From NCBI GenBank assembly GCA_944739405.2, contig OX123186.2, forward strand, positions 90,189,034 to 90,253,033: 64,000 nt of DNA, given 5' to 3'. The notes beneath the pieces are model-generated. The model was not told where the DNA came from. It saw only the letters and a program-made list of their open reading frames with translations, and did not search any database. Positions 56,331-64,000 of the stretch are shown here, piece by piece. The position numbers and the translations under genes were made by a program. Source of the DNA: Euclidia mi (Eukaryota > Arthropoda > Insecta > Lepidoptera > Erebidae). Within the stretch, counting starts at the first letter, position 1. Each line of letters starts with the position of its first letter.

Positions 56331-59300
56331 TTAAACGTGTTCGTCTCGAACATCGTTGGACCCATAGTAACGAGCCAACCGGTCCACATGAACTATCTTC
56401 GGTGCACCTCGCGACCCCTTCTGGATTCGATAGGTAACGTCGTTCATCCTGGTAATTATGCGATATGGCCCGTCCCATCTGGCTTGTAACTTAGGCGATT
56501 TTCCTTTGCTTCGTACTGGGTTATGAAGCCACACCAATGATCCCTCATCGAAGCCTTTGTTATTTGCCTTCCGGTCGTAGCGAGTCTTCATCTTCTCAGA
56601 CATCTGTTGTCCAGATTCCCTGATGTGCTCGTATACGTCGTTCATCCTGTTGCGTAGCTCGGTTGCGTAATCCGTTATATTGCGTGGAGGTTCTGGTGGA
56701 ATACCGGTGATAAGGTCTGCGGGTAAACGGAGTTCTCTACCGAAATTGGCAAAAGCTGGTGTTACTCCTGTAGTTTCGTGGACCGCACTGCGATATGACA
56801 GGAGAAATGGTTGGATGTGCTTGTCCCAATCTCTTTGTTTGTTCTCCACCACCTTCGCCAGGTACCTTTCCAGTGATTGGTTAAACCGTTCAACCATGCC
56901 ATCTGATTGTGGATGATAAGCCGTGGTCCTGGTTTTATGTGCACCCATTACGCGACACGTCTCCTTGAACACCTCAGATTCGAAGTTCCGGCCTTGATCG
57001 CTGTGGATTTCCAAGGGCACCCCGAACCGACAAAAGACTTCATGCACCAGCTTATCCGCCACTGTGGTAGCTTCTTGATTTGGGATCGCAAACACTTCAG
57101 GCCACTTCGTGAAGTAATCCATCACAACCAAGAAGTATTTGTTTCCGTCCTGGCTCTCAGGAAACGGCCCAGCGACATCCAACGCTATGCGCTCCCATGG
57201 AGCTCCTACATTGTACACCTTTAATGCACCTCTGCTACGAGTGTGTGGCCCCTTCACAGCCGCACAACTTGTGCATTTGCGGCACCAATCCTCGACGTCA
57301 TCCCGACAGTGGAGCCAATAAAACCGCTCTCGGATCTTAGTAAGCGTCTTCTTAACTCCCATGTGACCTCCCGAAGCACCATTGTGATAGAGCTGCAAGA
57401 CTTCCGGCACCTTAGTTTTAGGCACTACCATTTGCAAATGGCACTGGTTACCGCGAGCGTTTTCCCATTTGCGGCACAGAACTCCATCCTGGACGACCAA
57501 TCTTTCCCACTGTGCCCAATATCTCTTGGTGATAGGGCTCATTGCTGCGATATCACTCCATTTGGGCCTAGGAGCGTCTGATTTCTTCCATTCGAGAATC
57601 GGCTGTATGTCCTTGTCGTCTTGTTGAGCACTCTGCAAAGCTTCTTTCCATTCGTCGCTCAGATCTGTCTTCAACATCCTCACTAATGCTGCCTGCTTTG
57701 CTTCCTGCCGGCTACAGTGCTTGCACTGGTCGGGACACGGCCTACGCGATAGGGCATCTGCGTTACCATGGGACTTGCCGCTGCGATGTTGTATTACAAA
57801 ATCAAACTCTTGCAGTAGTTCAATCCATCTAGCTACTTGTCCTTCTGGGTCCTTAAATTGAAGTAGCCATTTCAGCGCTGCATGGTCGGTTCGCAGGTGG
57901 AATTTACGGCCCAACAAGTATTTGTTGAAATGCTGCAATGTCTTTACTACAGCCAAGAGTTCCCGCCTGGTGACGCAGTAGTTTCTTTCGGGTTTGGATA
58001 AGGCCTTGCTGAAGTATGCTATAGCAACTTCTTGATCACCCTTCTTCTGTGACAGCACGCCGCCAATTCCGGTGTTACTGGCATCTGTGTCAACTATGAA
58101 TTCATGCTCATTGTCAGGGTAGCCTAGAATAGGTGCAGTACACAGATGTTCCTTAAGCTTCTGGAATGCAACGTCACAGCTCTCATTCCAACAGAACTGC
58201 ACTCTGTCTTCGGTGAGCTTATGAAGAGGTCGAGCAATGTCAGCAAAGTTCTTCACAAACCGTCTATAGTAGGAGCATAATCCGAGGAATGCTCTGACCT
58301 GCGTTTTGTTCTCTGGAACTGGCCATTCCTTCACGGCAATGATCTTATCTGGGTCGGTTTGAATACCGTTCTCCGAGACTACATGTCCTAGAAAGTTCAC
58401 TTGCCGTCTGAATAACGCGCATTTCTTCGGACTCAGCTTCAAATTAGCTCCTCGTATCTTAGACAGCACTTGCTCTAAGTTTCGAAGGTGATCCTGGAAG
58501 GTGCGCCCCACGATGATGATGTCATCCAAGTAGACCAGGCAGGCGTCTCCAATCAGTCCCATAAGCACTCGCTCCATCAGTCTCTCAAAAGTAGCCGGAG
58601 CGTTGCACAATCCAAAGGGCATGACGTTAAATTGCCACAATCCTTTGCCTGTGGAGAATGCCGTCTTCTCTTTGTCTCGAGGATCTATTTCCACCTGCCA
58701 GTAGCCACTTTTTAGATCTAATGTAGAAAACCACTTCATCCCCGTCAGCGTATCCAGAGTGTCATCGATCCTTGGCAGTGGGTAGCTGTCCTTCTTTGTG
58801 ATGTCGTTTAATCGGCGGTAGTCCACACAGAAGCGCATGCTGCCATCTTTCTTCTTAACTAGCACCACCGGAGAACACCACGGGCTGGACGAAGGCTCGA
58901 TTACGCCTTCCTTCACCATACCGTCGATCATAGCTTCCACTTCACGTTCCCGTGCCACTGGCACACGTCTTGGTCGCTGGCGAATTGGTGCTTCACTTCC
59001 CGTTTTTATTTTGTGCTGGACTAGTGCTGTCTTCCCTATGTCGGCATCACTGGTCGAGAAAATATCCGCGAACCGGTTCAACATCTTCTGAGCCTCGGTC
59101 TTCTCTTCCTCCGACAGGGTACTTTCGCAGTCCTCTAAAAGAGTAGACACGTCGAATCGTGCACCCTGAACCTTGGCGCTGGTAGGTTGCTCTTGACATC
59201 TACGCATCCAAGCCGCTCCTTCATAGGTGCCCAATTCCGTCCCTTTCTTGAGCGACACTTCCTTGTCACTTGCATTCAGTGCGCGTACTGATGAAACTTT

Positions 59301-59885
59301 TGTACCCCTTACCAAGGTTCGTGCAATCTGCCAGGAGGCCTCTTTCTCTAGACCTTCGATTAGTACGCAGCGGTTCCCTCGACCAGAATTTCCTGATAAA
59401 CAAACTGGTACAACAGTTTCCGACCGCGGGTGAAGAATGACATTCTTCAGGCAGTACACTTTTCCTGAAGTTGCACCTTCCATGAAGACTTCTTCCGAGC
59501 CACACTTCAACACTCCCTGGCTAACATCGATCTCGCAGCGATACTTCCGCATGAAGTCCAGGCCCAAGATGCAGTCGTCCACTATATCGGCCACGATGAC
59601 TTTGTGACGGTAAATTTTGTTGCCTAGCTTCAGATCCACCTCCATTTCACCTCGGACGGTTATGTGCTGACCGGTAGCTGTTCTCAGATTCACACATTCA
59701 TTGTTCCTGAAGCAGCCCCGAAGAACCCGTCTTGCCAGATGGAAACCGACGACTGTCCGAGAAGCACCCGTGTCCAATGTCAGCTTGCATGGTGTTCTGT
59801 TAATTTCGCCTTCGATGATCAGGCTGTTCCCGTCGCATGATTGCGAGATCGAGATACTTGGGGCTCTTCCATTACCAGCCAGCAC
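56331..59885 (-). CDS. gypsy pol polyprotein
   Basis: 1184 codons in the -1 frame relative to gag. Domains in order: aspartic protease (TLDTGASRTVVG, about 33-45), reverse transcriptase (FCVDYRRLND, then YLDDIIIVG at about 460), RNase H (FIVDTDASNTGIGGVLSQ; TDHAALKWLL), integrase zinc domain (HNGASGGHMGVKKTL ... CRKCTSC), integrase core (ALDVAGPFP, DYFTKWPEVF, IHSDQGRNFES) and a C-terminal domain ending VHVDRLARYYG. The frame opens without an ATG (GTG at 59885) and extends upstream into gag, so I infer frameshift expression. All catalytic residues that I can check are present. Confidence 0.92.
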   Translation of the reverse strand: MLAGNGRAPSISISQSCDGNSLIIEGEINRTPCKLTLDTGASRTVVGFHLARRVLRGCFRNNECVNLRTATGQHITVRGEMEVDLKLGNKIYRHKVIVADIVDDCILGLDFMRKYRCEIDVSQGVLKCGSEEVFMEGATSGKVYCLKNVILHPRSETVVPVCLSGNSGRGNRCVLIEGLEKEASWQIARTLVRGTKVSSVRALNASDKEVSLKKGTELGTYEGAAWMRRCQEQPTSAKVQGARFDVSTLLEDCESTLSEEEKTEAQKMLNRFADIFSTSDADIGKTALVQHKIKTGSEAPIRQRPRRVPVAREREVEAMIDGMVKEGVIEPSSSPWCSPVVLVKKKDGSMRFCVDYRRLNDITKKDSYPLPRIDDTLDTLTGMKWFSTLDLKSGYWQVEIDPRDKEKTAFSTGKGLWQFNVMPFGLCNAPATFERLMERVLMGLIGDACLVYLDDIIIVGRTFQDHLRNLEQVLSKIRGANLKLSPKKCALFRRQVNFLGHVVSENGIQTDPDKIIAVKEWPVPENKTQVRAFLGLCSYYRRFVKNFADIARPLHKLTEDRVQFCWNESCDVAFQKLKEHLCTAPILGYPDNEHEFIVDTDASNTGIGGVLSQKKGDQEVAIAYFSKALSKPERNYCVTRRELLAVVKTLQHFNKYLLGRKFHLRTDHAALKWLLQFKDPEGQVARWIELLQEFDFVIQHRSGKSHGNADALSRRPCPDQCKHCSRQEAKQAALVRMLKTDLSDEWKEALQSAQQDDKDIQPILEWKKSDAPRPKWSDIAAMSPITKRYWAQWERLVVQDGVLCRKWENARGNQCHLQMVVPKTKVPEVLQLYHNGASGGHMGVKKTLTKIRERFYWLHCRDDVEDWCRKCTSCAAVKGPHTRSRGALKVYNVGAPWERIALDVAGPFPESQDGNKYFLVVMDYFTKWPEVFAIPNQEATTVADKLVHEVFCRFGVPLEIHSDQGRNFESEVFKETCRVMGAHKTRTTAYHPQSDGMVERFNQSLERYLAKVVENKQRDWDKHIQPFLLSYRSAVHETTGVTPAFANFGRELRLPADLITGIPPEPPRNITDYATELRNRMNDVYEHIRESGQQMSEKMKTRYDRKANNKGFDEGSLVWLHNPVRSKGKSPKLQARWDGPYRIITRMNDVTYRIQKGSRGAPKIVHVDRLARYYGSNDVRDEHV

Positions 59886-59905
59886 CCGCCCCGCAGTCCT
59901 GGCTT

Positions 59906-61270
59906 CTACTCGTTTCCCTGCTCTCGCTGCCTGGCAGGCACATCAGGCGACCCCTTTGGTGGAGACAGGGTGTCACCAGGCTGCCTACGCTTTGGGCAGC
60001 TCAAACGGATATGGCCTCTTTCTCCGCAGTTGTAGCACCGAGGTGATGACAAGACTTCCCTGATGCGGTGACCTCGGTCGTCGCGTCGCACTGCTTCCAC
60101 CTCCAGAGCGTGGGCTAAGGCGTCCTTGAGGTCCTTGAAGTGCCCAAGCCTCACTGCTGCTCTTACCTCCAGGTCCCGGATCCCATCCGTAAACGCCTGT
60201 ACGAGGTTCCCGTCAATAAGCGCAGGAGACGACTGGTATGCCTTCCTGACCAGCTTTTCCACCTCTAGAGCCCACTGCTGCAGAGTTTCTCCGTTGCGTT
60301 GTGTCCTGTCCTTCAGCTGAGCACGATAAACGTGTTCAAGGTGCGCGTCACCGTATCTCGCCTCCAGCGCCTCCAGGAGCTTTTCGTAGGTGACGTCTTG
60401 CCCGAGTGCCTCCAACACTGTCAAGGCCCGGTCGCGAAGGCCCAAGGTTAGGGCGGTTAAGGCTTGTTCTTTGGTCCACCCATTCGATCGCATCACAGCC
60501 TCGAACTGGATCTTGTATGCAGACCATGATGACGAGCCATCAAATGGTGGAACCTTAAATCCACGAGGTGAGGGCGCTACAGCCGCTGATGTCACTTCGA
60601 GCCCACGCAACTTCTTCTCCACTTCAGCAACACAGGTCTCGTGGTGGTCGTGTACACGCTTCTCTATGTCGCTGATACGGGCCTCATGCTGCTGAAGTTC
60701 CTCCTTGACCGCCTTCAAGTCCTTCCCTACAGCGGCGCTGAGGTCCTTCATAAGCACCACCTGCTCTTCTAGGCGGCGCGCGTGCTCCTCCTTGTCACGC
60801 TGGAGCTGTTGTTCTAGGCGGCGCGCGTGCTCCTCTTGACGGCGAGCCTGCTCCTCCTTGTCGCGCTGAAGCTGTTCCTCCAGGCGGCGCGCATGCTCCT
60901 CCTGACGGCGCGCGTGCTCCTCCTGACGGCGCGCGTGCTCCTCTTGACGGCGAGCCTGCTCCTCCTTGTCGCGCTGAAGCTGTTCCTCCAGGCGGCGCGC
61001 GTGCTCCTCTTGACGGCGGGCCTGCTCCTCCTTGTCGCGCTGTCGCTGTTCTTCCATGCGGCGCGCCAGCTCCTGCATGAACGCCATCAGAGCCGCGATG
61101 TCGGGCACCGCCATGGAGTGTGCGCTTGCAGGCTCCACTGCAACCGCGGAGTCGCCTGATCCACCAGACGATGGAGAAGGAACGTCTCCGAAGCGTCTCT
61201 GGTCCAGGTCTTGCTGGCGCTGGTTCCTGGTGCGCACTCCTTCAGTTTCTTCTTTCGGCATAACCGGCAT
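59906..61270 (-). CDS. gypsy gag with repeated coiled-coil region
   Basis: 454 codons from ATG at 61270, 26 bp inside the 5' LTR, to TAG at 59908-59906. Residues about 70-170 are a charged helix built of repeated EEQARRQEEHARRLEEQLQR-type units. Then come a capsid-like region (FKVPPFDGSSSWSAYKIQFE, later ALEARYGD) and one zinc knuckle CYNCGERGHIRLSCPK (about 420). gag forms the particle and binds element RNA. The last codons contain the slippery site GGGAAAC. Confidence 0.9.
   Translation of the reverse strand: MPVMPKEETEGVRTRNQRQQDLDQRRFGDVPSPSSGGSGDSAVAVEPASAHSMAVPDIAALMAFMQELARRMEEQRQRDKEEQARRQEEHARRLEEQLQRDKEEQARRQEEHARRQEEHARRQEEHARRLEEQLQRDKEEQARRQEEHARRLEQQLQRDKEEHARRLEEQVVLMKDLSAAVGKDLKAVKEELQQHEARISDIEKRVHDHHETCVAEVEKKLRGLEVTSAAVAPSPRGFKVPPFDGSSSWSAYKIQFEAVMRSNGWTKEQALTALTLGLRDRALTVLEALGQDVTYEKLLEALEARYGDAHLEHVYRAQLKDRTQRNGETLQQWALEVEKLVRKAYQSSPALIDGNLVQAFTDGIRDLEVRAAVRLGHFKDLKDALAHALEVEAVRRDDRGHRIREVLSSPRCYNCGERGHIRLSCPKRRQPGDTLSPPKGSPDVPARQREQGNE
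59912..59918 (-). promoter_or_regulatory. -1 ribosomal frameshift site GGGAAAC
   Basis: In the gag frame the end reads CAG GGA AAC GAG TAG. G-GGA-AAC fits the X-XXY-YYZ slippery rule, and slipping back one base gives GGG AAA CGA GTA GAA, which is the open pol frame. It lies two codons before the gag stop. Confidence 0.8.
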
Positions 61271-61296
61271 AATTTATCCCACTTCTGACACCAATT

Positions 61297-61738
61297 TGTT
61301 ACGAGCTGGGGTTCGTGATAAATTATATGCACTATGCCAGAAAAACTGCACTTTATTCACTAACACAATAACACTAGATACACACACTTAATTTTTCCAA
61401 CACTAATAAAACACACTATTCACACCACTAGTACAACACTAAACACTTCCGAATTACTTCCTTCGCTTGATCTTGATCGCTTTCCGTATTCAATTGAACT
61501 GTGTTGCCTCGCGCGCTCTCGCTCTATTTATACTGGCCGGATAACATCACTAGGCTTTTCGAGACGACTCACGATATTTCTGGAAACGTGTAAGGTGTTT
61601 CTAGAATTGCGTAAATGTTCTATTTACACCTACGCCATCTATTAGAGGATAGCTGAATTACCTTCAAACCACCGATACATTCAATCTCATGTAGTTCTCC
61701 CATTCACTGATAGATGGCGTTATTTTCAATTCGTAACA
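61297..61738 (-). repeat. gypsy element, 5' LTR (442 bp)
   Basis: Pair of 55878-56319. The primer-binding site (AATTGGTGTCAGAAGTGGG on the minus strand) adjoins its inner edge. Confidence 0.92.
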
Positions 61739-62460
61739 TCTTGCTCCGTAAATCACTCATATTTATATGTTTTATGCAAAAAATATACGTGAATTACATT
61801 ACAATGGCAATTTTTAAAGCGCACTAATTTGAATCAAAACAAACCGATCACGCAGTGCGTGGTTTACAGTGGTACTGCTCTAAGATCAGCGCGAGCCCTA
61901 AGAGCGAGAAAGATAGCAATAAAATACGTGAAATGCGCGCTCTGGCCAGTTTAGTATGGCAAAACACTGTAGCAGGCTATACAGTCTTTTGCTTAGGTTG
62001 AGGTTGATTTTTTTATAAATACATGTTTTTATCGTAGTATATCTCTATAAATAAACGTCGTATAGTAAAAATTTTATGCTATAGTAGACCTCAAACCAAG
62101 CAAAATAAGCGTTGTTAAGCAAAAACACTGTATTCTTGAATACAGTCTTTTGCCTTTTCACGATAGAGAGGTAAGTTAAGGTTTCGCTTGATAAAACCTA
62201 TCTTCACTTAGGTAAGGCGTTCTCCAAACCAGAACCACAGTCAAATAATCCATAGCCTTTATTCAATTAATATTGTATTGTAATACGAAATAGAATAATG
62301 TAAGTAGTAGAACCTGATTAGTGTTTTATTTCTTTCTATTTATTTCTCTCTTTTTATAATATTCTACTAAATATACCATAACAGTTATATTGACAATCGT
62401 TTAACGTTTAAACATAAATAAAATATGATATTATTCTACATCCTACGTAAGAAGCGTCAA
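61739..62460. other. AT-rich spacer, nothing recognised
   Basis: Two short phrases with CAGTCTTTTGC and GTAGAC are repeated near 61980 and 62145. No coding exon. Confidence 0.35.
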
Positions 62461-62462
62461 AA

Positions 62463-62654
62463 GTGACAATACGACGCAACGCAAGATATATTTGCCGCAT
62501 TATGAAAATAACAAGTAGTAGCCTTACATGTCCGAGTGGTGACGGATTAAGAAGACAGAATGTCACCACCCCATATCATCCCATGGGTGACGTAAGAGCC
62601 GACAGAGGGAGTATATTATGCAGAGAACAGCACTGTAAGAGAAGGAAAACTTGA
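62463..62654 (+). pseudogene. Possible relic of a Cys-rich exon
   Basis: The frame ends SLTCPSGDGLRRQNVTTPYH ... SILCREQHCKRRKT. The order Cys, Arg-Arg, Thr-x-Tyr, Leu-Cys-x3-x-Cys vaguely follows a piggyBac-type Cys-rich domain with half the Cys lost. The only acceptor in the common phase (CGTCAAAAG, ends 62462) is weak. Confidence 0.25.
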
Positions 62655-62655
62655 T

Positions 62656-63654
62656 ACAAACCCTAAACCAACCCGTTTGGCCAGCGTAGTATATTGGGCT
62701 AATTCCTCCTTTTAAAGGAGAGGCCTAGTCCAGCAGTAGACTGTTAAAGGCTGATGATGATAAGCCTTACATAATTATGTCTGTACGTATCACATCGCAA
62801 GATCTCAAGTAATGGTAAATCTCCCGCGTTTTTAACTAAATAAAGACGAAAAAGGGGTAGGATGGATTGCTTTTTTCCTAATGGTGACATAATCGTCATC
62901 GTTCGAGATGTATTCCGGTTACATAAGACATTTGCTTAAGATTGATTTTAGATTTCGTTTCTTTTAGTTGACGTTCCATTGAACGACTGCCGCGCCGCCT
63001 ATACGCAGTATCCTAAAGAAATAGCGATATCCCAAGTCTTGGAGTACTTAGACTAGTGTCAGAATATTTAAGGATTCATCGCCGGAGCCGATGGCTTAAC
63101 TTGTGTCTGAGGCACGAAAATAGGCACTTAATTAGCACTTATCGCACATACCTCCAAAGTCAGAAGCGCGAAGTAGGTTTAAAAATGGCAGTTTATTGTT
63201 GTGCAGAAAACCCTCTCCTTCTCTTCCTCTCTATCGCTGCTTGATTTATCATGGAAATATGTATTTTTCCTGATCAATAATTCATAATAGATACATTACA
63301 AGTACATTACAGTAGTTTAGTCTGAGAATCCAAACTATATCCATGTAATTAAAATGATCGAAGAAGGTTACTATTATAAATTGATAAATGCATGGGCGTT
63401 GGAAGAGGGCTTTAAGGAGAGCACCCTTTGACTCTGTACTCAAGGACAATTATTTTCTTTCACATTGAACTGTGACTTTTACTTTTGGCCGTTATGGCCA
63501 ATTTAAGACCGAGCAATAGATTTGAAGCAACTTCTTTATTTCGTATTAAAGGAGTTGTTTCAAATTTATTGCTCGGTCTTAAATTGGCCAGAACAACCTC
63601 TTACGCCTGTGTCTTTAAAATATGAAAAGTTCTTTACATTTTTGTTTGTTCCAG
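62656..63654. other. SINE fragments, then hairpin upstream of V15
   Basis: 62683-62762 is a SINE/LINE tail (GAGAGGCCTAGTCCAGCAGT). 62950-63242 is a degraded minus-strand SINE family 2 copy. 63496-63589 is a hairpin listed separately. The last 40 bp match the intron end before V14. Confidence 0.5.
63496..63589. repeat. Long hairpin 65 bp before the V15 acceptor
   Basis: 37-bp arms (GGCCAATTTAAGACCGAGCA... / ...TGCTCGGTCTTAAATTGGCC) with two mismatches and a 20-nt loop. Confidence 0.8.
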
Positions 63655-63860
63655 TCGCCATTTTTACGACAACTTCGCTTGGAGCTCGCATGATCGTATT
63701 GGCTGGCTACAAGTTCCTTAAGCACCGTACAAATGGAGGCCAAACGAGATGGATGTGCGGCTCTCACAGGAAGAAAGGCTGCGGCGCGGTTCTGTACACT
63801 TATGAAGATGTCATAAACAGTGTGAAAAACGAACATTTACACGAACCAGTATTTAAGTAA
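63655..63860 (+). CDS. mod(mdg4): V15: FLYWCH terminal exon, mod(mdg4)-like
   Basis: Acceptor CATTTTTGTTTGTTCCAG ends at 63654; TC completes a codon, then 67 codons to TAA. AIFTTTSLGARMIVLAGYKF, LKHRTNGGQTRW (Trp32), Cys34, SHRKKGC (Cys42), His60, His62, short EPVFK end. AATAAA at 63956-63961, about 95 bp after the stop, completes a clean terminal exon. It is the sister of V14, from which gypsy and SINE insertions now separate it by 9 kb. Confidence 0.88.
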
Positions 63861-64000
63861 CTTACGACGAAGATTGCTTTCCTAGTTATGTGTAGTCTGT
63901 CTATTAAAAGATCGATGAGAAACGTATAGATGTGCGGATTGACGGGAATTGACAAAATAAAAAGTTGTCTGAAGAAAGAGTGGTCTGAACGTGGCGTCTA

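Larger units (their letters stand above)
55878..61738 (-). mobile_element. gypsy-type (Metaviridae) LTR retrotransposon, structurally intact
   Basis: 5.86 kb on the minus strand. Two 442-bp LTRs with no difference that I can see; primer site TGGTGTCAGAAGTGGGA next to the 5' LTR; gag (454 aa) and pol (1184 aa) open throughout; polypurine tract before the 3' LTR; no envelope gene. Identical LTRs imply recent insertion. The flanks (ATTAT left, TCTTG right) show no target duplication. Confidence 0.92.

Noticed and set aside
60758..61080. Leu-rich repeated open frame on the + strand opposite gypsy gag
   Set aside because: It is the antisense shadow of the EEQARRQEEHARR coiled-coil repeats of gag.
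1..64000. CRISPR arrays, operons, bacterial promoters
   Set aside because: Spliced short exons, SINEs, LTR elements and poly(A) signals show an animal genome; no regular short repeat-spacer array was seen.

Overview
The window reads as a repeat-rich, AT-rich insect genome, most likely a moth or butterfly. The grounds are lepidopteran-type Helitrons (A^TC...CTAG^T insertions), tRNA-headed SINEs, RTE-like LINEs, BEL/Pao and gypsy LTR elements, and a piggyBac element flanked by TTAA. No complete conventional host gene is visible.

The host content is an array of very short terminal exons, all on the + strand, spread over about 62 kb. Fifteen (called V1-V15 here) encode or once encoded one FLYWCH zinc finger each: a Gly-Tyr/Phe-Lys-Phe strand, an invariant Arg-Trp-x-Cys, a second Cys about eight residues later, and a final His-x-His. 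Each follows a 3' splice acceptor, and in each the first two exon bases finish a codon, so every one could be joined to the same upstream exon. Each has its own stop codon, often with AATAAA soon after. This is the organisation of the variable 3' exons of mod(mdg4), the BTB-domain chromatin regulator whose variable exons are joined to a common 5' part, partly by trans-splicing, in Drosophila and Bombyx. The common BTB exons are not in this window. Eleven FLYWCH exons have open frames (V4 lacks the second Cys; V13 is very divergent) and four are broken (V3, V7, V10, V11).

Two more exons, and perhaps a third, share the acceptor phase but carry a different short Cys-rich domain resembling the C-terminal cysteine-rich domain of piggyBac transposases (38128-38324, 51704-51969, and 9003-9196 with less certainty). 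They may be an undescribed second class of variable exon, and a decayed piggyBac lies in the same array.

Layout: 1-1.1 kb, 3' end of a BEL/Pao element; 2-6.6 kb, V1 and a 381-bp exact direct repeat; 7-8 kb, two copies of a GC-rich retroposon; 9 kb, first Cys-rich candidate; 10.6-19.0 kb, BEL/Pao element on the - strand with broken pol and an open envelope-like ORF; 19.8-22.3 kb, hAT-like element with 8-bp target duplication; 23.9-33 kb, V2-V7 among Helitrons and SINEs, including the recent V5/V6 duplication; 34.4-36.3 kb, RTE-like LINE; 38-41 kb, Cys-rich exon, V8 and V9; 42.2-45.9 kb, dead piggyBac inserted in a palindrome; 46-55 kb, V10-V14, a Helitron and a Cys-rich exon; 55.9-61.7 kb, structurally intact gypsy element with identical LTRs; 63.7 kb, V15.

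All calls come from reading the sequence; no database search or expression data was available.
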